From assembly GCF_958298935.1 (NCBI RefSeq), contig NC_084923.1, positions 37,044,501 through 37,108,500 on the forward strand: a stretch of DNA of 64,000 nucleotides. The letters run 5' to 3'. The position numbers and the translations under genes are program-made. This document shows, in pieces, positions 31,246 to 43,305 of the stretch; position 1 is the first letter of the stretch; each line of letters starts with the position of its first letter. The notes beneath the pieces were generated by a model. It worked only from the letters and a program-made list of their open reading frames with translations. It searched no databases and had not been told where the DNA came from. Source of the DNA: Phragmites australis. Lineage: Eukaryota > Streptophyta > Magnoliopsida > Poales > Poaceae.

Positions 31246-33402
31246 ACATATCCTAAAAGATCGTGTGACACACTGTTTACTTTTACTGATTATATGGTAG
31301 TGACGTGCATCCTCCAGAAGTGCAGAGCACTATTTCTGATCAACTCCAAACATGATCGATCAACAGCAATGACCTGATAACGATCCTGGCCACTAAATAG
31401 AAACAGACCATGATCAGCAGCTAGAAAGAATATGCTATAGATCAGGCAGCAAGGCGGGCGGGGTTATGCAAAATGATTGAAGAAATTGGGCAGGAGCAGA
31501 TGCGCCAATAGAAACGTGGCGAGTGCCAAAGTGCAACAGAGAATAAATATGGCTAGCATGGACTCAGCAGGTGAATAGAGTGCCACCACATGCATGCGTT
31601 TTAAAAAGGGGTGCTATTCTTCAAGCACCTGGATTTTCCAGTCTGTTCAGGCGATGAAGCAGGGACCTTAGATCTCCATCACGCGGTCATCCTCTTTTCT
31701 TCTTTCTCCGGCAACTCACGCTCTCTCCTTCACAGCGATAGGGCACCTCGCTCCCTGCCCCTTATCCCATCATCTCCGGTGGTAACCTATCGCCGGATCC
31801 GTACCTACAGCCTACTACGACTCTAACCACTCCATTTTTCCCCCGCCGTCCATTGCCCGCCTGCCGTCCACCGTGCCGGTGCCTCGTCGCACCACCACGC
31901 CGTAGCCTACCGCCGGTTCAGTCACCACCCTAGCCTCCCTCTCACCCCCTCCTCTCGCCAGTGTCATCACGTTCACATGGTCGAGTTTGAACTCTAGAAA
32001 GCGTGTTTTTGAAATGGAGGCTTGTGGCCAAACCTACTTGGAGGAGCAAGATAGCAAGGTTCAACCCCATGCGTGGACTTTGAGGGCTCCGCTGCCCAGT
32101 TCGGGTACAAACCAGTCTGAGGTCGCTCTAAATCATTTTTTAGGGAAATAGCCATTTCATCCCTCATCTTTGCTGCGAGGCTCAATTTCATCCCTCGGTT
32201 TTCAATCCGGCCACTTCAATCCTCCAACTTCTCCTTTGGGCTCAACTTAGTCCCTGATTCAGTGTGGAGCACCACATGGCATGCCTATTCTGGATGACTC
32301 GCTAGGTTTTTGCAGTGACCATGTGCACATACGCAAAATGTTAGTGGGGGGGGGGGTTCGGGGTACGGGGTATGTTTAAGGGTTCTAGAGGCTGTCAGGC
32401 ATAGAAGGAGGCCCAGAACAGTAACAAATCTGATGGTAGGAGAGTCGTTTGAGAGGAGTTGGCGGGTGAGGTGGGGCGAATTTGGTGGTAGGAGAGTCGC
32501 TTGAGAGGAGTTGGCGGGTGAGGTGGGGGGAGCATGGCAACTAGCAGCAATGAACACACACCGAGGCACAATGTGCAACACCAATGGAGGTCCATGCATG
32601 GATACATGTCTTGGATTCGGGAGCGACCTAGAAGCTCAAACTGACTCTTAATTGGAGCTTACACATGTCCATGGACTCATCCTGATAAGCTCATAAGTCA
32701 TAACCATATCGTTGACGAAAAAAAATTACAGATCCAAAACTATCTGGTTACAAATTAACAGTCTGTGGTGTAATGATGTACACTGTACATGACTAGCTTC
32801 TAGAGTAGCTTCCGAAATCATGTGACGTGCCCACGCAACTTGCAAGCATCCGGCCTGGAGCATGCATAGCACCATGGCACTATGTGATCGATGCATGACA
32901 GCAGGACATGTCGATGTTGATCTGACTTGGTAAGTGGTTGAGCAATATCACGTGTACGTGTGCCACGGCATTTAGCCATGTAGCTGACCCGGCCGGCCGG
33001 TTCGCCTGCATGTATGCATTGTCTACGTACGATGCACGCGCTAGCGTCCATATAGTCCCATATATGTTGGCCCATCTGCTCCATGCTGCAGTTGCACCTT
33101 TTTGTCCATGCATGCATGCACGTTAGTTCAGAGGACGTCCATCCTATGTCGGTCCTCACACTAAATGTACGTCCAGCCATGTACTCGATTGGAGGTTTCA
33201 ACTTCTCTTTACTACAGCATTGTTGGATCGACCAACCAACGTAGCATGTTTGTTAAGTTTGAGTTTTGAGTGAGTTGATTGGTGCATGTAACTTCATTCT
33301 TGTCTAGCTCAATCTAGCGGTGTCGTTGAAGTATGAACTTATATAGATACATAATATATGCTTCTTCATTAAAGGATTAATTGGATTACATGGAGAATTA
33401 AA
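31246..33402. other. Low-copy DNA between transposons, no supportable gene
   Basis: 31600-31980 is C/T-rich, 32130-32290 resembles generic repeat DNA of grasses, 32433-32528 is a tandem duplication, and 32800-33240 is mixed DNA rich in GCATGCAT words. None of the open frames shows a domain. It ends in TTAAA, the left target copy of Copia-2. Confidence 0.45.
32433..32528. repeat. Tandem duplication, period 52 bp
   Basis: GGTAGGAGAGTCG(T/C)TTGAGAG followed by GAGTTGGCGGGTGAGGTGGGG occurs at 32435 and again at 32487 with one mismatch in the shared part. Confidence 0.85.
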
Positions 33403-34892
33403 TGTAGGAACGAGATTGGCGACTAGAGGGGTTGAATAGACGTCTCTACAAATTTCTTGCGAAATCGGTGGCTTTCTCCTATTTGGATCACCCAACGCAC
33501 CTCAAAACTCAAACGGAAGCAAAAATAGAGAGAAATTTTAACAAGAGAAAATTGAGGCAACATGACTCCATGTATGGTATATGAACTATAGGTTCCATTT
33601 AAGATCAATCCATGTGTCTTAGTACTCGAAATATTACGACTTGCAAAGAAATAAAAAAGATGAACACCGAGTAACAAAACTCTCCAAATAATTGTCTAGA
33701 AGTTGGGGAATTCAAGACCCTATCATATAAGCGTATATATGCGAATTTAATGACTCTAGCAACAAGAAGAATGACCTTACAAAAAATCAAAACTGGAAAC
33801 CGAAAAACTTGCAAACTTGCAAGGGAACCAATAGAGAAAAACTAGAAGAAGAGGAATTCAAGCATATACAAAAATATAGATCTTGATACGATCATGAGAC
33901 TTGACAAATCGAGATTCTTCTATTCTATATATCTAGAATATAGACTTCATTACTCAAAAAGATCAGCCCTATTTTAAGCGAATTTCAAAGATTTATCTCT
34001 CAAAACTCTCACCTATTACATAGGCTAAGCACTCATTCTTCTCTCCTATAAAACCCTATCTCTAAGCTCTCAAATAGGTGGCACAAGGGGGCTCAAGTGG
34101 TTGGTTCAAACTCTCTCATAGCTCTACCTATCTATTTATAGGCCTAGAAAATTCGATCCCTAAGTTTCTTAGTTTTTCCCAAAATACCTATTTCTTATAG
34201 TACACTCCTACCTACCACCGAGAGTATTTTGGTTCATTTTCTTCTCTATTCATCGAACGCCCGTGGTGCCTTCACGACTTAGCTTCGCATCGATGCAAGC
34301 TTCGCGATGGTGCCACATACCCCTCCAGTCCTCCCATGGTTTTAAGGCCAAACAACGAAACCGTCTGCACACTTCTCAAAGTGTGACTCGCTGCCTTGTT
34401 TACACCTTAAGCAAGCGCTTCAATGTCGATGCATGTATTCCGTCATGCGATCCTGACCACCAGCAGGTCTCTCCCGCTCCCGATGCCTCGGGCCGTCTTG
34501 TCACTTGCACCAGCATCCCCTTCGCTTGACTTTGTCAACACGTCGTCTCCATGCGCCTTCCATGCTTTGCTTGACCTCCACGTGTTCGGTTAGAATCACT
34601 CTTGACTCCACCTGGCCTCCTTGATCGTCTGGCACCAAGCACTCTGCTTGGCCCCGATCATCCCGTCATCGACCGCCAAGTTGCATCCATCACATACACA
34701 CCACGAGACAAGCAAACACATATCTCCAACTCCAATTCCAGTTAGTCCATAATCAATATGCTCAAATGAAATCCCAAATCAATTCAAATCACATCAAAGC
34801 TCATGCAAAACCGAAGATCATCAAGCCAAATAAATATCAATGTCAATCACTCATCACAAGTAAACCAAGACATATTTCAACTTGGTTTCTCA
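33403..34892 (-). repeat. Copia-2 3' LTR
   Basis: 1490 bp, TGAGAAACCAAG...GTTCCTACA on the minus strand. TATA box TATAAATA at 34140-34133. Aligns along its length with 56247-57700, with scattered substitutions and small indels. Confidence 0.9.
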
Positions 34893-34901
34893 ATCTCCCC
34901 C
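34893..34901 (-). other. Copia-2 polypurine tract
   Basis: GGGGGAGAT on the minus strand, directly before the LTR start TGAGAAACC. It would prime plus-strand synthesis. Confidence 0.8.
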
Positions 34902-36257
34902 ATGATGAGTGCATTTACAACCCTCAAAGCACAAAGATTTTGGTTTGAAGAAATTAAGATAATTTCATCCAAGTGACCAAAAACTCGAGAAAGAGTAAAA
35001 TATGTCGCTTGGTATAAGAAAGGTTGCAAAAGTCCTAAGAGAGGCAAAGACGAGCCAAAAACCTCAAAAGAGCAAGAAAAACTCAAAAACCCAAGAACAC
35101 ATGCTCCTCCTTGATGATTGCACATATTCCATTTTTTCTTTCATTTCTAGATAAATGCAATTTTCTCCCCCTTTGTTGAATATATGTGCATAATATCTTT
35201 GGGCATATTTTCTCCCCCTTTGGCAATGTAAACATTAAGGATACAAGACTATGCAAAAGATGTGCAAATGAAATACTAGCCTACAAATCTTTACATATAG
35301 ATCAAAAAGAACTTGTAAGGACTAGATATGTCAAAGCACTAGGAGTAGTAAACAATATAACTTAAAGGCACACAAAGTCTTGAAGTGAGTTTATGTCACA
35401 AGCACCGGGAGTGAGCAAGTTTTGATCATGCTGTTCAATTATCTAAAATATGTCATCATAAAAGCATCCACAGTTCATGATCAGTGCAAAAATTAGAGAA
35501 ACTAGTGCTATGTCAAGTTCAAACTAGGCAACCAAGTTCAACCCGACAGGCTATACAAACACCCACTTATAATCCAAGCCTTAGTTTGACAACATAAAAA
35601 ATAATATTCTTAGCACATTAAAAAGCACAAGTTAACTTTCTTATTTGATCATTTAACTATCCTCAAGTGAGTTTTAAGAAACCATGGGTTCACTTCTTTG
35701 GCAAACCACCTTAAGCCACCGTATTGGATTCAATTTTAGCTCAAAATTTGATCATCCATTTTATTAACTCAACATAGGATTCAAGATATGCAATTTTTCA
35801 CAAAGCCAAAATAAGTTGTGCCTTTAAAACACAAAAGAGCACATGCTCTCCCAATGGTTAATCATGAGCTAAACATTTACATAGACAAAGGTCAAAGACC
35901 CCTAAACCGTTGAACTGAACAAAGTGGCCTAGCACAAGTTTTTCACGGAACTAGTCCTAATTTAAGCACTGATCAAACTAAAGCAAACACTCAAGGGTGG
36001 CAAGAGATTATGTCCACATTTCAAGTTCATTCTTAGAAAAGATAAACTTGCTCAACAAATTTCATGCCATGTTTCAATAAGAGCCTAAGCTTGCACAAAT
36101 TGTTATACAGCCACTACACTTAATATAAATTCACAACTAGTACAAGAAAGTGCAAAGAACATATATGTGAAGCTTGCTAACATAATTATCTTACAAAAAT
36201 GCTATGTAATACAAATGCAACAAAAGTAAGATAGAGTATGTACTAAGGCAATTCCCC
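34902..36257 (-). other. Copia-2 3' untranslated region, non-coding
   Basis: About 1.36 kb between the RNase H stop and the polypurine tract, AT-rich with no long open frame. I see no second gene or domain in it. Confidence 0.6.
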
Positions 36258-37379
36258 TCACACAATGCCATAGGGATGGCACACACTAAACTCTCCCCTT
36301 AAAAAGGCAAATCTTATTGCATCTAGAGGTTTGGTAAAGATGTTGGCTAGCTGGTGTTGAGTATCTATGTAGCTCAACTCAATGTCTCCCTTCTCATTGT
36401 AGCCTCTCAGAAAGTGGAATCTCACATCTATGTGTTTGGTTCTGAAGTGTTGAACTGGGTTATTGGCTAAGCTTATGGCACTGGTGTTGTCACACAAAAG
36501 TGGTACACTACTGAAATCTAACACAAAATCCCTCAAGGTAGCAACCATCCACAAAATCTATGAGCAACAGCTAGCAGCAGCTACATTTTCAGCTTCAGTA
36601 GTAGACTGCGCAACGCTAGACTACTTACGAGAAGACCAACACATAAGAGAAGTACCCAAGAAATGATAAGTACCAGAGGTACTCTTCTTGTCAATTCTAC
36701 AACCAGCAAAATCCGTATCCAAAAATCCATGAAGAGAAAGCGAAGAGGATGCAAAAAACCAAAGGCCATACTCGAGAGTGTGCTTGAGTTACCTCAGAAT
36801 GCGTTTCACCGCTTGGCGGTGAGATGTCCTCGGTGAAGCCTGGAAACGAGCACATAAGTAGACAGCGAAGTGGATGTCAGGTCTTTTGATCATCAGGTAC
36901 AGGAGGGAGCCAATCATGCTCCTGCACTCCCTCTGGTCCACCTCCTCGCCATCTTCATCCGAATCAAGCACGGTCGAGGTAGCCATCGGTGTCTCCAATG
37001 GCTTTGCATCGCTCATGTTGAACTTCTTTAGCAAATCCTTGGTGTACTTCGTCTGATGGACGAATGTACCTTACTTGCATTGCTTGATCTGTAGCCCAAG
37101 AAAGAAGTTGAGCTCATCCATCATCGATATCTCTAACTCCCTGCTCATAGTTTTTGCAAACTTGACCACAAGTGCATGAGAAGAGGAACCAAAAATGATA
37201 TCATCCACATAAATCTGAACAAGTAAGAAATCATTGTCATGCTTGAGATTGAACAAAGTTTTATCAGCTGACCCCATCACATACACATGCCCTAACAAGA
37301 AAGACCTAAGCCTATCATACCAAGCCCTAGATGCCTGATTAAGCCCATACAAAGCTTGGGGGTTGCTTGACATAGACCT
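36258..37379 (-). pseudogene. Copia-2 RT C-terminal half and RNase H
   Basis: Just after the Gypsy insertion the frame resumes at YVKQPP and LNQASRAWYDRLRSFLL, then YVDDIIFGSSS with both catalytic aspartates. 37034-36789 has KKFNMSDAKPLETPM and SMIGSLLYLMIKRPDIHFAV. RNase H follows, with DTDFAGCRIDKKSTSGTY, and then the tail CDNTSAISLANNPVQHFRTKH and ANIFTKPLD. Stops and frame shifts lie near 37070, 36790 and 36560. The final stop is at about 36258. Confidence 0.88.
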
Positions 37380-38639
37380 TGTTGGAGCAAGTGTTCGTCC
37401 TGCCCCAGCAAGTACGGCGAGAGTTTCTTCTAAGGAAGAGACTCAAGCTTGGAGATGAAGTTTGAGAGGAAGGAACACCACAAACGTCTTGATAGTAAAA
37501 AAAATGGACCGGTCTGGGGGAGTTTCATAGTGTGGTTTAGAGCTTGGGCACCTTTGTTTCCTGTGTGTTGCATTGAGCGTTCTCTTTGTGACCTCATCTT
37601 CCCACGGATGACCACGACCCCCGATTTATAGGGTGGTACTGAAGGTGATATGCCCTAGAGGCAATTATAGAGATGATTGTATCACATGTCTATGTTCATA
37701 TACTACCAAATAATATGTTATTCCAAGAATGACTATTATTTACATTGATTGGCAAGTATGTGACTTGTTCATGAAACTATTTATTTATATCATGATGTTA
37801 TTCTTAGTCTATCCCTGGTCGTATATCATTGTGATGATACATATGACCAGCACATGTATTGATTGATGATCACATTTTATGGATCATAGGTATAGAGATA
37901 CCATGTCGGTAATGTGGACATTTATGTTAGAGAACATGATGTTAGATAGACCCACCTTGAGATACTGCTGAGATTGTTATTTATGATGTGCCATCAGTTG
38001 TTATCTCAAATGGTGTACCTGCATTATCCTTAGACCTGAGATCGTCATTGATTCCCAGAATATGTAGTGACATACTTTGAGGATGTCAAACGCTATTCCA
38101 TAACTAGGTAGTCATAATGGTAGTTTTTGGGTTTGTCATGAAACATGTCGTAGGGTATGAGCGATCAAGATGGAATTTGCCCCTCCTTGATAACGGGAGA
38201 GATATCTCTGGGCCACTCGAGGTAGTTGGATTGAGAAAGTGCATGGCCATGCTAATATGATTAAACAGTTAATCATGATGAACCAACTATTTGATCGAGT
38301 GAATGGTCGGACTATCACAAGGGTGGTACGTATCTCGCTTTGATCTCGACTGGTATCATGAGGCGAATGGATCGGTGCATGTGTATACCAAGGTTCAGTC
38401 AATATGATCTTTTATGTATACTCGGGAGTCAACATGTCCTGCTAGGGACCGCTATCGATTTCGGTTTGGAAAGGGTTTTTGAGTCGTAGCCGTTTGTACA
38501 TGAACCTAACATGTCACAAACTTAATGGGTTGGAACAAACCATGCGAATTAGATTTATATATGGGTTTTGATTGGATTGTGATCCATGAGATGTTAGAGT
38601 CCTAAAGGGCTTCCAACGTGGGAGCCCATTGGTGAACTC

Positions 38640-38647
38640 TATATAAG
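38640..38647 (+). promoter_or_regulatory. TATA box of the TGAAGG solo LTR
   Basis: TATATAAG in CTCTATATAAGCAGAGG, about two thirds into the LTR. Confidence 0.65.
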
Positions 38648-38841
38648 CAGAGGCATGGATAGGGCGTGCGATGGTTGAGCCACTCTGAAACCCTAGCCGC
38701 AACCTTCCACACAATCTCCCAGAACCCTAGTCGTGCATGCAGTGCTAGCACATCGGCGCTCGGCATTTCTGCCCAGTACGTGTGGATACCGTAGAGGCGT
38801 TGCTCTTATTGCGGCGCTAATCTTCTCGGCGAGTCGAATGG

Positions 38842-38935
38842 GAGTTGGTCGAGGAGCACGACCACCTTCTCGGAGTTGGTCCATGAGCACGACCACCTGC
38901 TCGGAGTTGGTCGAGGAGCGTGACCACCTGCGCAG
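38842..38935. repeat. Three tandem 31-bp units in the solo LTR leader
   Basis: GAGTTGGTCGAGGAGCACGA and similar starts at 38842, 38873 and 38904. It lies downstream of the TATA box, so it would be transcribed. Confidence 0.85.
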
Positions 38936-39491
38936 GGCTGGTCACGGATTTGATCGAGAAGCTGCTCGACGCGCACGACGTTGGATCAGTCTACTCCAAC
39001 TCTTCTTCCGCTGCACTGCGCGTCAAGCAGTAACGATCTTTGATTTCCTACTAGCATGATTTCCTGGGTGAATGCGGTAGAAAATTTTGTTTTAGGCTAG
39101 CATAGCTTGCCCGTTCCCCTTCAGGTACGTAGCTTAGTGTAGAAGTTATCACGATGTACAGATATCTGGGACCTGACCGAATTACTGGACCTTATCCTGA
39201 ATAACTATTTTTACCCTGCATAGAGGATAAATATCTACCATAGTAACTATTGTGGTGCCTGCACCCTGAGGGGTGAGCCGGTTGCCAATTGCGGTCCGGC
39301 ACCGCGCTGTCAGGGGTGTTAGGATAACCTTCATTGTACTGTGGTGTCAGGGTGGCGTCCACTAACTAAGGTATTTAATACTGGTCACTTTCTTGCAGGC
39401 AAAGGATGACCGACGTTCCCCTTCTGGCTGATCTTTTTTTAGGCTTGATGACTCACCCTATAGCCTATGGGAAGCCTGCCCAAGCCCCAGA

Positions 39492-39713
39492 GATGGAGGC
39501 TCTGGGGGAGACATGGCTCCAGGAGATGGAGGCTTCGAGAGGCATGTCTCTAGGAGATGGAGGCTTCGGGAGGCATGGCTCTGGAAGATTGAGGCTTCGA
39601 GAGGCATGGCTCTGGCAGAGGGAGGCTTCAGGAGGTATGGCTCCGGGAGATGGAGGCTTCGAGAGGTATGGCTCTAGGAGACGGAGGCTTCAGGAGGTAT
39701 GGCTCTCTGGGCA
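39492..39713. repeat. 31-bp minisatellite in the Gypsy 3' LTR, seven units
   Basis: Units of the form GATGGAGGCTTCGGGAGGCA followed by TGGCTCT. Seven copies here against five in the 5' LTR (51613-51778). Confidence 0.88.
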
Positions 39714-40126
39714 TGGGCTAGCTGAGCCATGGGGCCGTCGGGGGTCCTTAACAACAACCCCAGATGATAGCCCCTCGCAAGGGCAGCCAGCGGAGCGATC
39801 GGGCCCGCAGTTCTTTCGGAGCAAGGCCTTCGGCGGTCCCTGGCTTTGCTGTTGATGGCTCATGGTCCCTAGTATCGCTTGGCTTGTCTTGGAGGATTTG
39901 ATCCGCTTGATCTGGACTATCCGTTTGATGACGTTGGTGATAAGGGGCATTGAATGCGCCCTGTGAAGAAAGACATGATTACGTCCTATCAGGTGAACGT
40001 GGGACTCATGGTGTCTTGTGGTTGGGGGGTTGCGGGGGCGGTTATGCTCCCCCATGATCGTGGCCTGGCAGGTGAACGGACAAGGCATGCACCCACTTTC
40101 CCATGGGAGGTAATCTCTCCCTTACC

Positions 40127-40134
40127 TTTATAAG
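40127..40134 (+). promoter_or_regulatory. Candidate TATA box for the antisense ORF of the Gypsy element
   Basis: TTTATAAG within CCTTACCTTTATAAGGAGG, 30-160 bp upstream of the first ATG codons (40165, 40289) on the plus strand and outside the LTR. The position and orientation fit a promoter opposing the main transcript. Confidence 0.4.
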
Positions 40135-40794
40135 GAGGGGAATTGCCCTGAGCGGCCATTTCGCATGCGCCTCATTCTCGTTTTCCCTTTGCCTCCGGTT
40201 ATTCTTGCTTTGCGCATGCGTCTATTGGTTGTTGTTCTTCTTTCTTTCATGCCATCCAGTGCCCTTCGCTATCCTCCTGCGATCCGTATGGCTAGCTTGA
40301 GTGTCCCGGGCGGAGCTGGAACTCAGGCGGCGAGTGAAGCCACCGGTGCGGCCACGGTGGGGGGCCCTCAGGTGGCGCCAGTTCCTTCGTTGCCTATGGG
40401 GCCGTCGCCAGGGGTGGAGCTCCGCCACGTCAACAGAAGTCATCCCCAGCAGACCACCATGCTGGGAATGTCTGCCATCAATGACGAGGAGCTTGATCGG
40501 ATGGTTAGGGAAGGGAATATTCCCTCGAGGGCCGTCGCTTGGTCCCCGTTGGATGAGGAGGTTCTGGAGCCTCTAGCCCACGAGGTCGTGGTGTTCGAGG
40601 CTTTCTTCGAAGTAGGCCTGGGATTTTTGTCAGTGCCGCTACTCGAGGAGGTGCTTCGCCACTACTACTGGAGCTTCCACAGCTCCATGCTAACACCATC
40701 GTCCGCCTGGCCACCTTCGAGTGGGCCATGCGGGCGGAGGGGTGTGAAGGGAGGGCGGATTTCTTTGCGGCCCTCTACTTCACCAGCAGCCAGC

Positions 40795-41746
40795 TGTCAA
40801 GGGTAAATCCCTAACGGTGATTCTGGGGTATGTTGAACAGTGGGTGTGTGAACAGTATTTCAGGGACTGAGTGTGTCTGTGTGTACATGATGGAGTCAGG
40901 GACACCAGGGTTTATACAGGTTTGGGTCTCCTGGAGGATAACAACCTTACGTCCTGTGTTTGTGTTATCGTAGATCTTATTGGGATACAGACGGTGTTCT
41001 AGCAGTTTGCCAGAATTAATCTCCCTTGGTTACAGACAGGATCCTCGTCCCTTTATATAGTAGGGAGAGGGAGAACTTACATGCGGGCCCTACACAGATG
41101 ACCTCTGCTCATTCTAATATCTAACTCAACTCATCATTACGGAGTATCAGGCATGCCAACTTGCTCTAACGGCATTGTATATTGTGCTACCGTGCGCTGT
41201 CTTTGCTTAGCCCGTAGAGCCTTATCTTGCTGCATTTAATGCAACGGGATGGAATGATGCCCTTCTGCACTGTCCCCGTCCACTTGCCTCTCCGTGACAT
41301 CCCCGTCCACTTGCCTCTGCGTTGTTCCCTTCCACTTGCCTCTGCGTTGTTCCCTTCCACTTGCCTCTACGCCGTCACCATCCACTTGCCTCTATGCCAT
41401 CACCGGCCGGTAGAGTCTCACTCCGTAGCCTTTAATGCTACAGGATGGGACAACGCCCCCCTGCACCGCCCACGACCTTATCCGTCGGAGCCGGTGCCTA
41501 GTGAAGAGAAGTGTTTGGGCGAGTGTCCAATAAAGGCGCTTCGGATGGGTTGCGTCCAATCCAGTCCCATGACCAGGGGAGTTGGTCTTGGGTTTGTGTG
41601 AAGGTGTAGCGAGATTGGTCGCTGGTGGCCTTATACTGGTCGTGGTAACTCATCGATAGATTAGCGTTTTAGGAGATGTTTCCTGGCTGTTTGCACCCTT
41701 TGTGGGGCCTGTTAGCCGAGGTACCCCTTTACTTGATACACCGGCA
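40795..41746 (-). mobile_element. Solo LTR inside the antisense ORF, TSD CCAGC/CTAGC
   Basis: 952 bp from TGTCAAGGG to ACACCGGCA. Flanks are CCAGC (40790-40794) and CTAGC (41747-41751), one mismatch. The coding sequence of the antisense ORF stops and resumes at these points. The minus-strand TATA box TATATAAAG (41059-41051) suggests orientation. It shares the ATACAGGTTTGGGT...TACGTCCTGTG layout with the LTR at 20176-21633. Confidence 0.8.
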
Positions 41747-42167
41747 CTAGCCGAAGATGACCATGGGTGATGGGACAAAGAGGCCCCTGAGTTTCGACAG
41801 TGTTAATTTCCAGATACGGAAGCAATACCGCGATGCCTTCCCGGTGAAGGCTATTAATGGTTGGTGGTATACCGGCTAGTTGCAGTGATGGTTTTACTAC
41901 GACGTAGACTTCGCATCCCCCTTTGCTCCACAAACCAAGATATTGCGTATGTCCCCGAGCCGGAGATAGGGATCACGCACGACCAGTTTGCTTCGTGACT
42001 GGCCCTTCTTCAAAGGGTGGCTGAGAAGATGAGCATGCGTGACCTCATGGAGGAGTTCACCATGTTGCGCATTCGGCCCCTTCAAATGGGCTGGGACCGC
42101 GCCTTCGAGGAAGGTGTGGAAGAGTGGCCGAAGGTGTACTCTGCCCCCCCCCCCCTCGTCAGCTCTG

Positions 42168-42228
42168 GTGAGTCCTCTTTGTTTGTCTAGTTTTTAACCC
42201 ACGGATGTGAGCCTCCTTTTTCTTTCAG
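42168..42228 (+). other. Intron 1 of the antisense ORF
   Basis: Donor GTGAGT, acceptor TTTTTCTTTCAG, 61 bp. The flanking exons carry recognisable protein. Confidence 0.65.
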
Positions 42229-42753
42229 AGAGCTGCCTTCTGCTAGAGCGTGCAGTGGAGATCGCGGTGACGATCCTGGGCCCACCTACTCACACAGAGA
42301 GGGAGCGGCGGGTGGCTATGGCACAGAGCTGGGAACGGTACAACCGCATCTGCTTTTTTCTTGGAGTGGAGGCTCCGGCGTGGCGGGATCCGCCGGAGCC
42401 TAAGGCTGCTAGGAAATGAGCACGCGCCGCTCCCGTGATCCACGCAAGGCCACTCCGGGCCCGATGGCCTTCTGTTTCCAAAGGTTCTCATAGCGGCTTG
42501 ACGGCTGAGTTGTTTGAGGTGACGCTGGTCCGCAGGAAGCGTCAGAGGCGGGTCGGGAGCCCGGGCAATCTGTTTGGAGGTGAGGGTCAGCTCGGTGGTG
42601 GTGACCGGGGGAAGGACTTGGTCTCTCCGGATATTGCCGGCCATGGCCAGAGCTGGAGAGGAAGCGTGGCCTCCATGGAATACGATTTTGGGTTTGCTGG
42701 GTCGAACGTCGAGGACGTTACGGGCCCTTCTATGAGGGGTTTTGAGGGACTTG

Positions 42754-42835
42754 GTGAGGCGTTGTTGCTTCATTAGCTATATCATGTTTTGGTCGTGCAC
42801 CAGGATCTTGACCTGTGTTTCTTGGTATCTTGCAG
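42754..42835 (+). other. Intron 2 of the antisense ORF
   Basis: Donor GTGAGG, acceptor GGTATCTTGCAG, 82 bp. A stop codon in the intron (TAG at 42774) would end translation if it were not removed. Confidence 0.6.
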
Positions 42836-43215
42836 CGACCATCGAGGTGGATGTGTTTTCGACTCCCTCCCTAGAGGCTTCAGAGCCTCGACAGGGGTCG
42901 GGGACTCCTCCGGATGTGCCCCTGAAGACCTCGGGGGACACAGCCTTGTTTCCGCGGAGCCCCAAGCCGGCTGGTGACTTGGCCCTGGCGGCCAGTGCTG
43001 GGGGCATTGTGCCCTCCACGGGGGCTCCCTTCGCGGCGGCTAAGGGGGGCCCTGGCCTCGGGGTCTTTACTTTGGATGACTTCGCGCTGCACTCGGAGGC
43101 ATCAAGGGCCTTTGTTGCGACTTCCTCCCTTCTCCGGAGTGGAGAGGTCAAGCAATCGTTGGCCCAGCATCCTTTGGGGGAAGTAGAGACGCGTCTGGTA
43201 GCGGTGGCCCTGCAG

Positions 43216-43305
43216 GTTAGTAGTTTGAGTCATGATTTGCCGAGTCCAGTGTCGGGTTCTGAGTAGCTCATCTGGTCCTTTTTCTTCTTTTGTTGTGCCT
43301 CGTAG
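43216..43305 (+). other. Intron 3 of the antisense ORF
   Basis: Donor GTTAGT, acceptor GTGCCTCGTAG, 90 bp. Joins the exon ending VAVALQ to the coiled-coil exon. Confidence 0.6.

Larger units (their letters stand above)
37640..39123 (+). mobile_element. Solo LTR with perfect TSD GGTAC, inside the Gypsy 3' LTR
   Basis: It starts TGAAGG and ends CCTTCA, an inverted end pair, and is flanked by GGTAC at 37635-37639 and 39124-39128. The other Gypsy LTR shows the uninterrupted site at 51252-51256. Length 1484 bp. TATA box TATATAAG at 38640-38647 sets the plus orientation. The start with GATATGCCCTAGAGGCAAT is a word common in grass LTRs (from memory). A 31-bp triplet repeat is at 38842-38935. Confidence 0.93.
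37380..39763 (-). repeat. Gypsy 3' LTR, interrupted by a solo LTR
   Basis: The two parts 37380-37639 and 39129-39763 align with 50997-51832. The outer end TGTTGGAGCAAG matches. The inner end is AACCCCA against AACGACCCCTAACA, so a few bases are lost. A 31-bp repeat array is at 39492-39713. Confidence 0.88.

Noticed and set aside
39406..39855. 149-residue plus-strand open frame with MEASRGM/GDGGFGR repeats
   Set aside because: Product of the 31-bp LTR minisatellite; the period rotates the frame.
42243..42773. 176-residue minus-strand open frame
   Set aside because: It lies opposite exon 2 of the antisense gene and has no domain.
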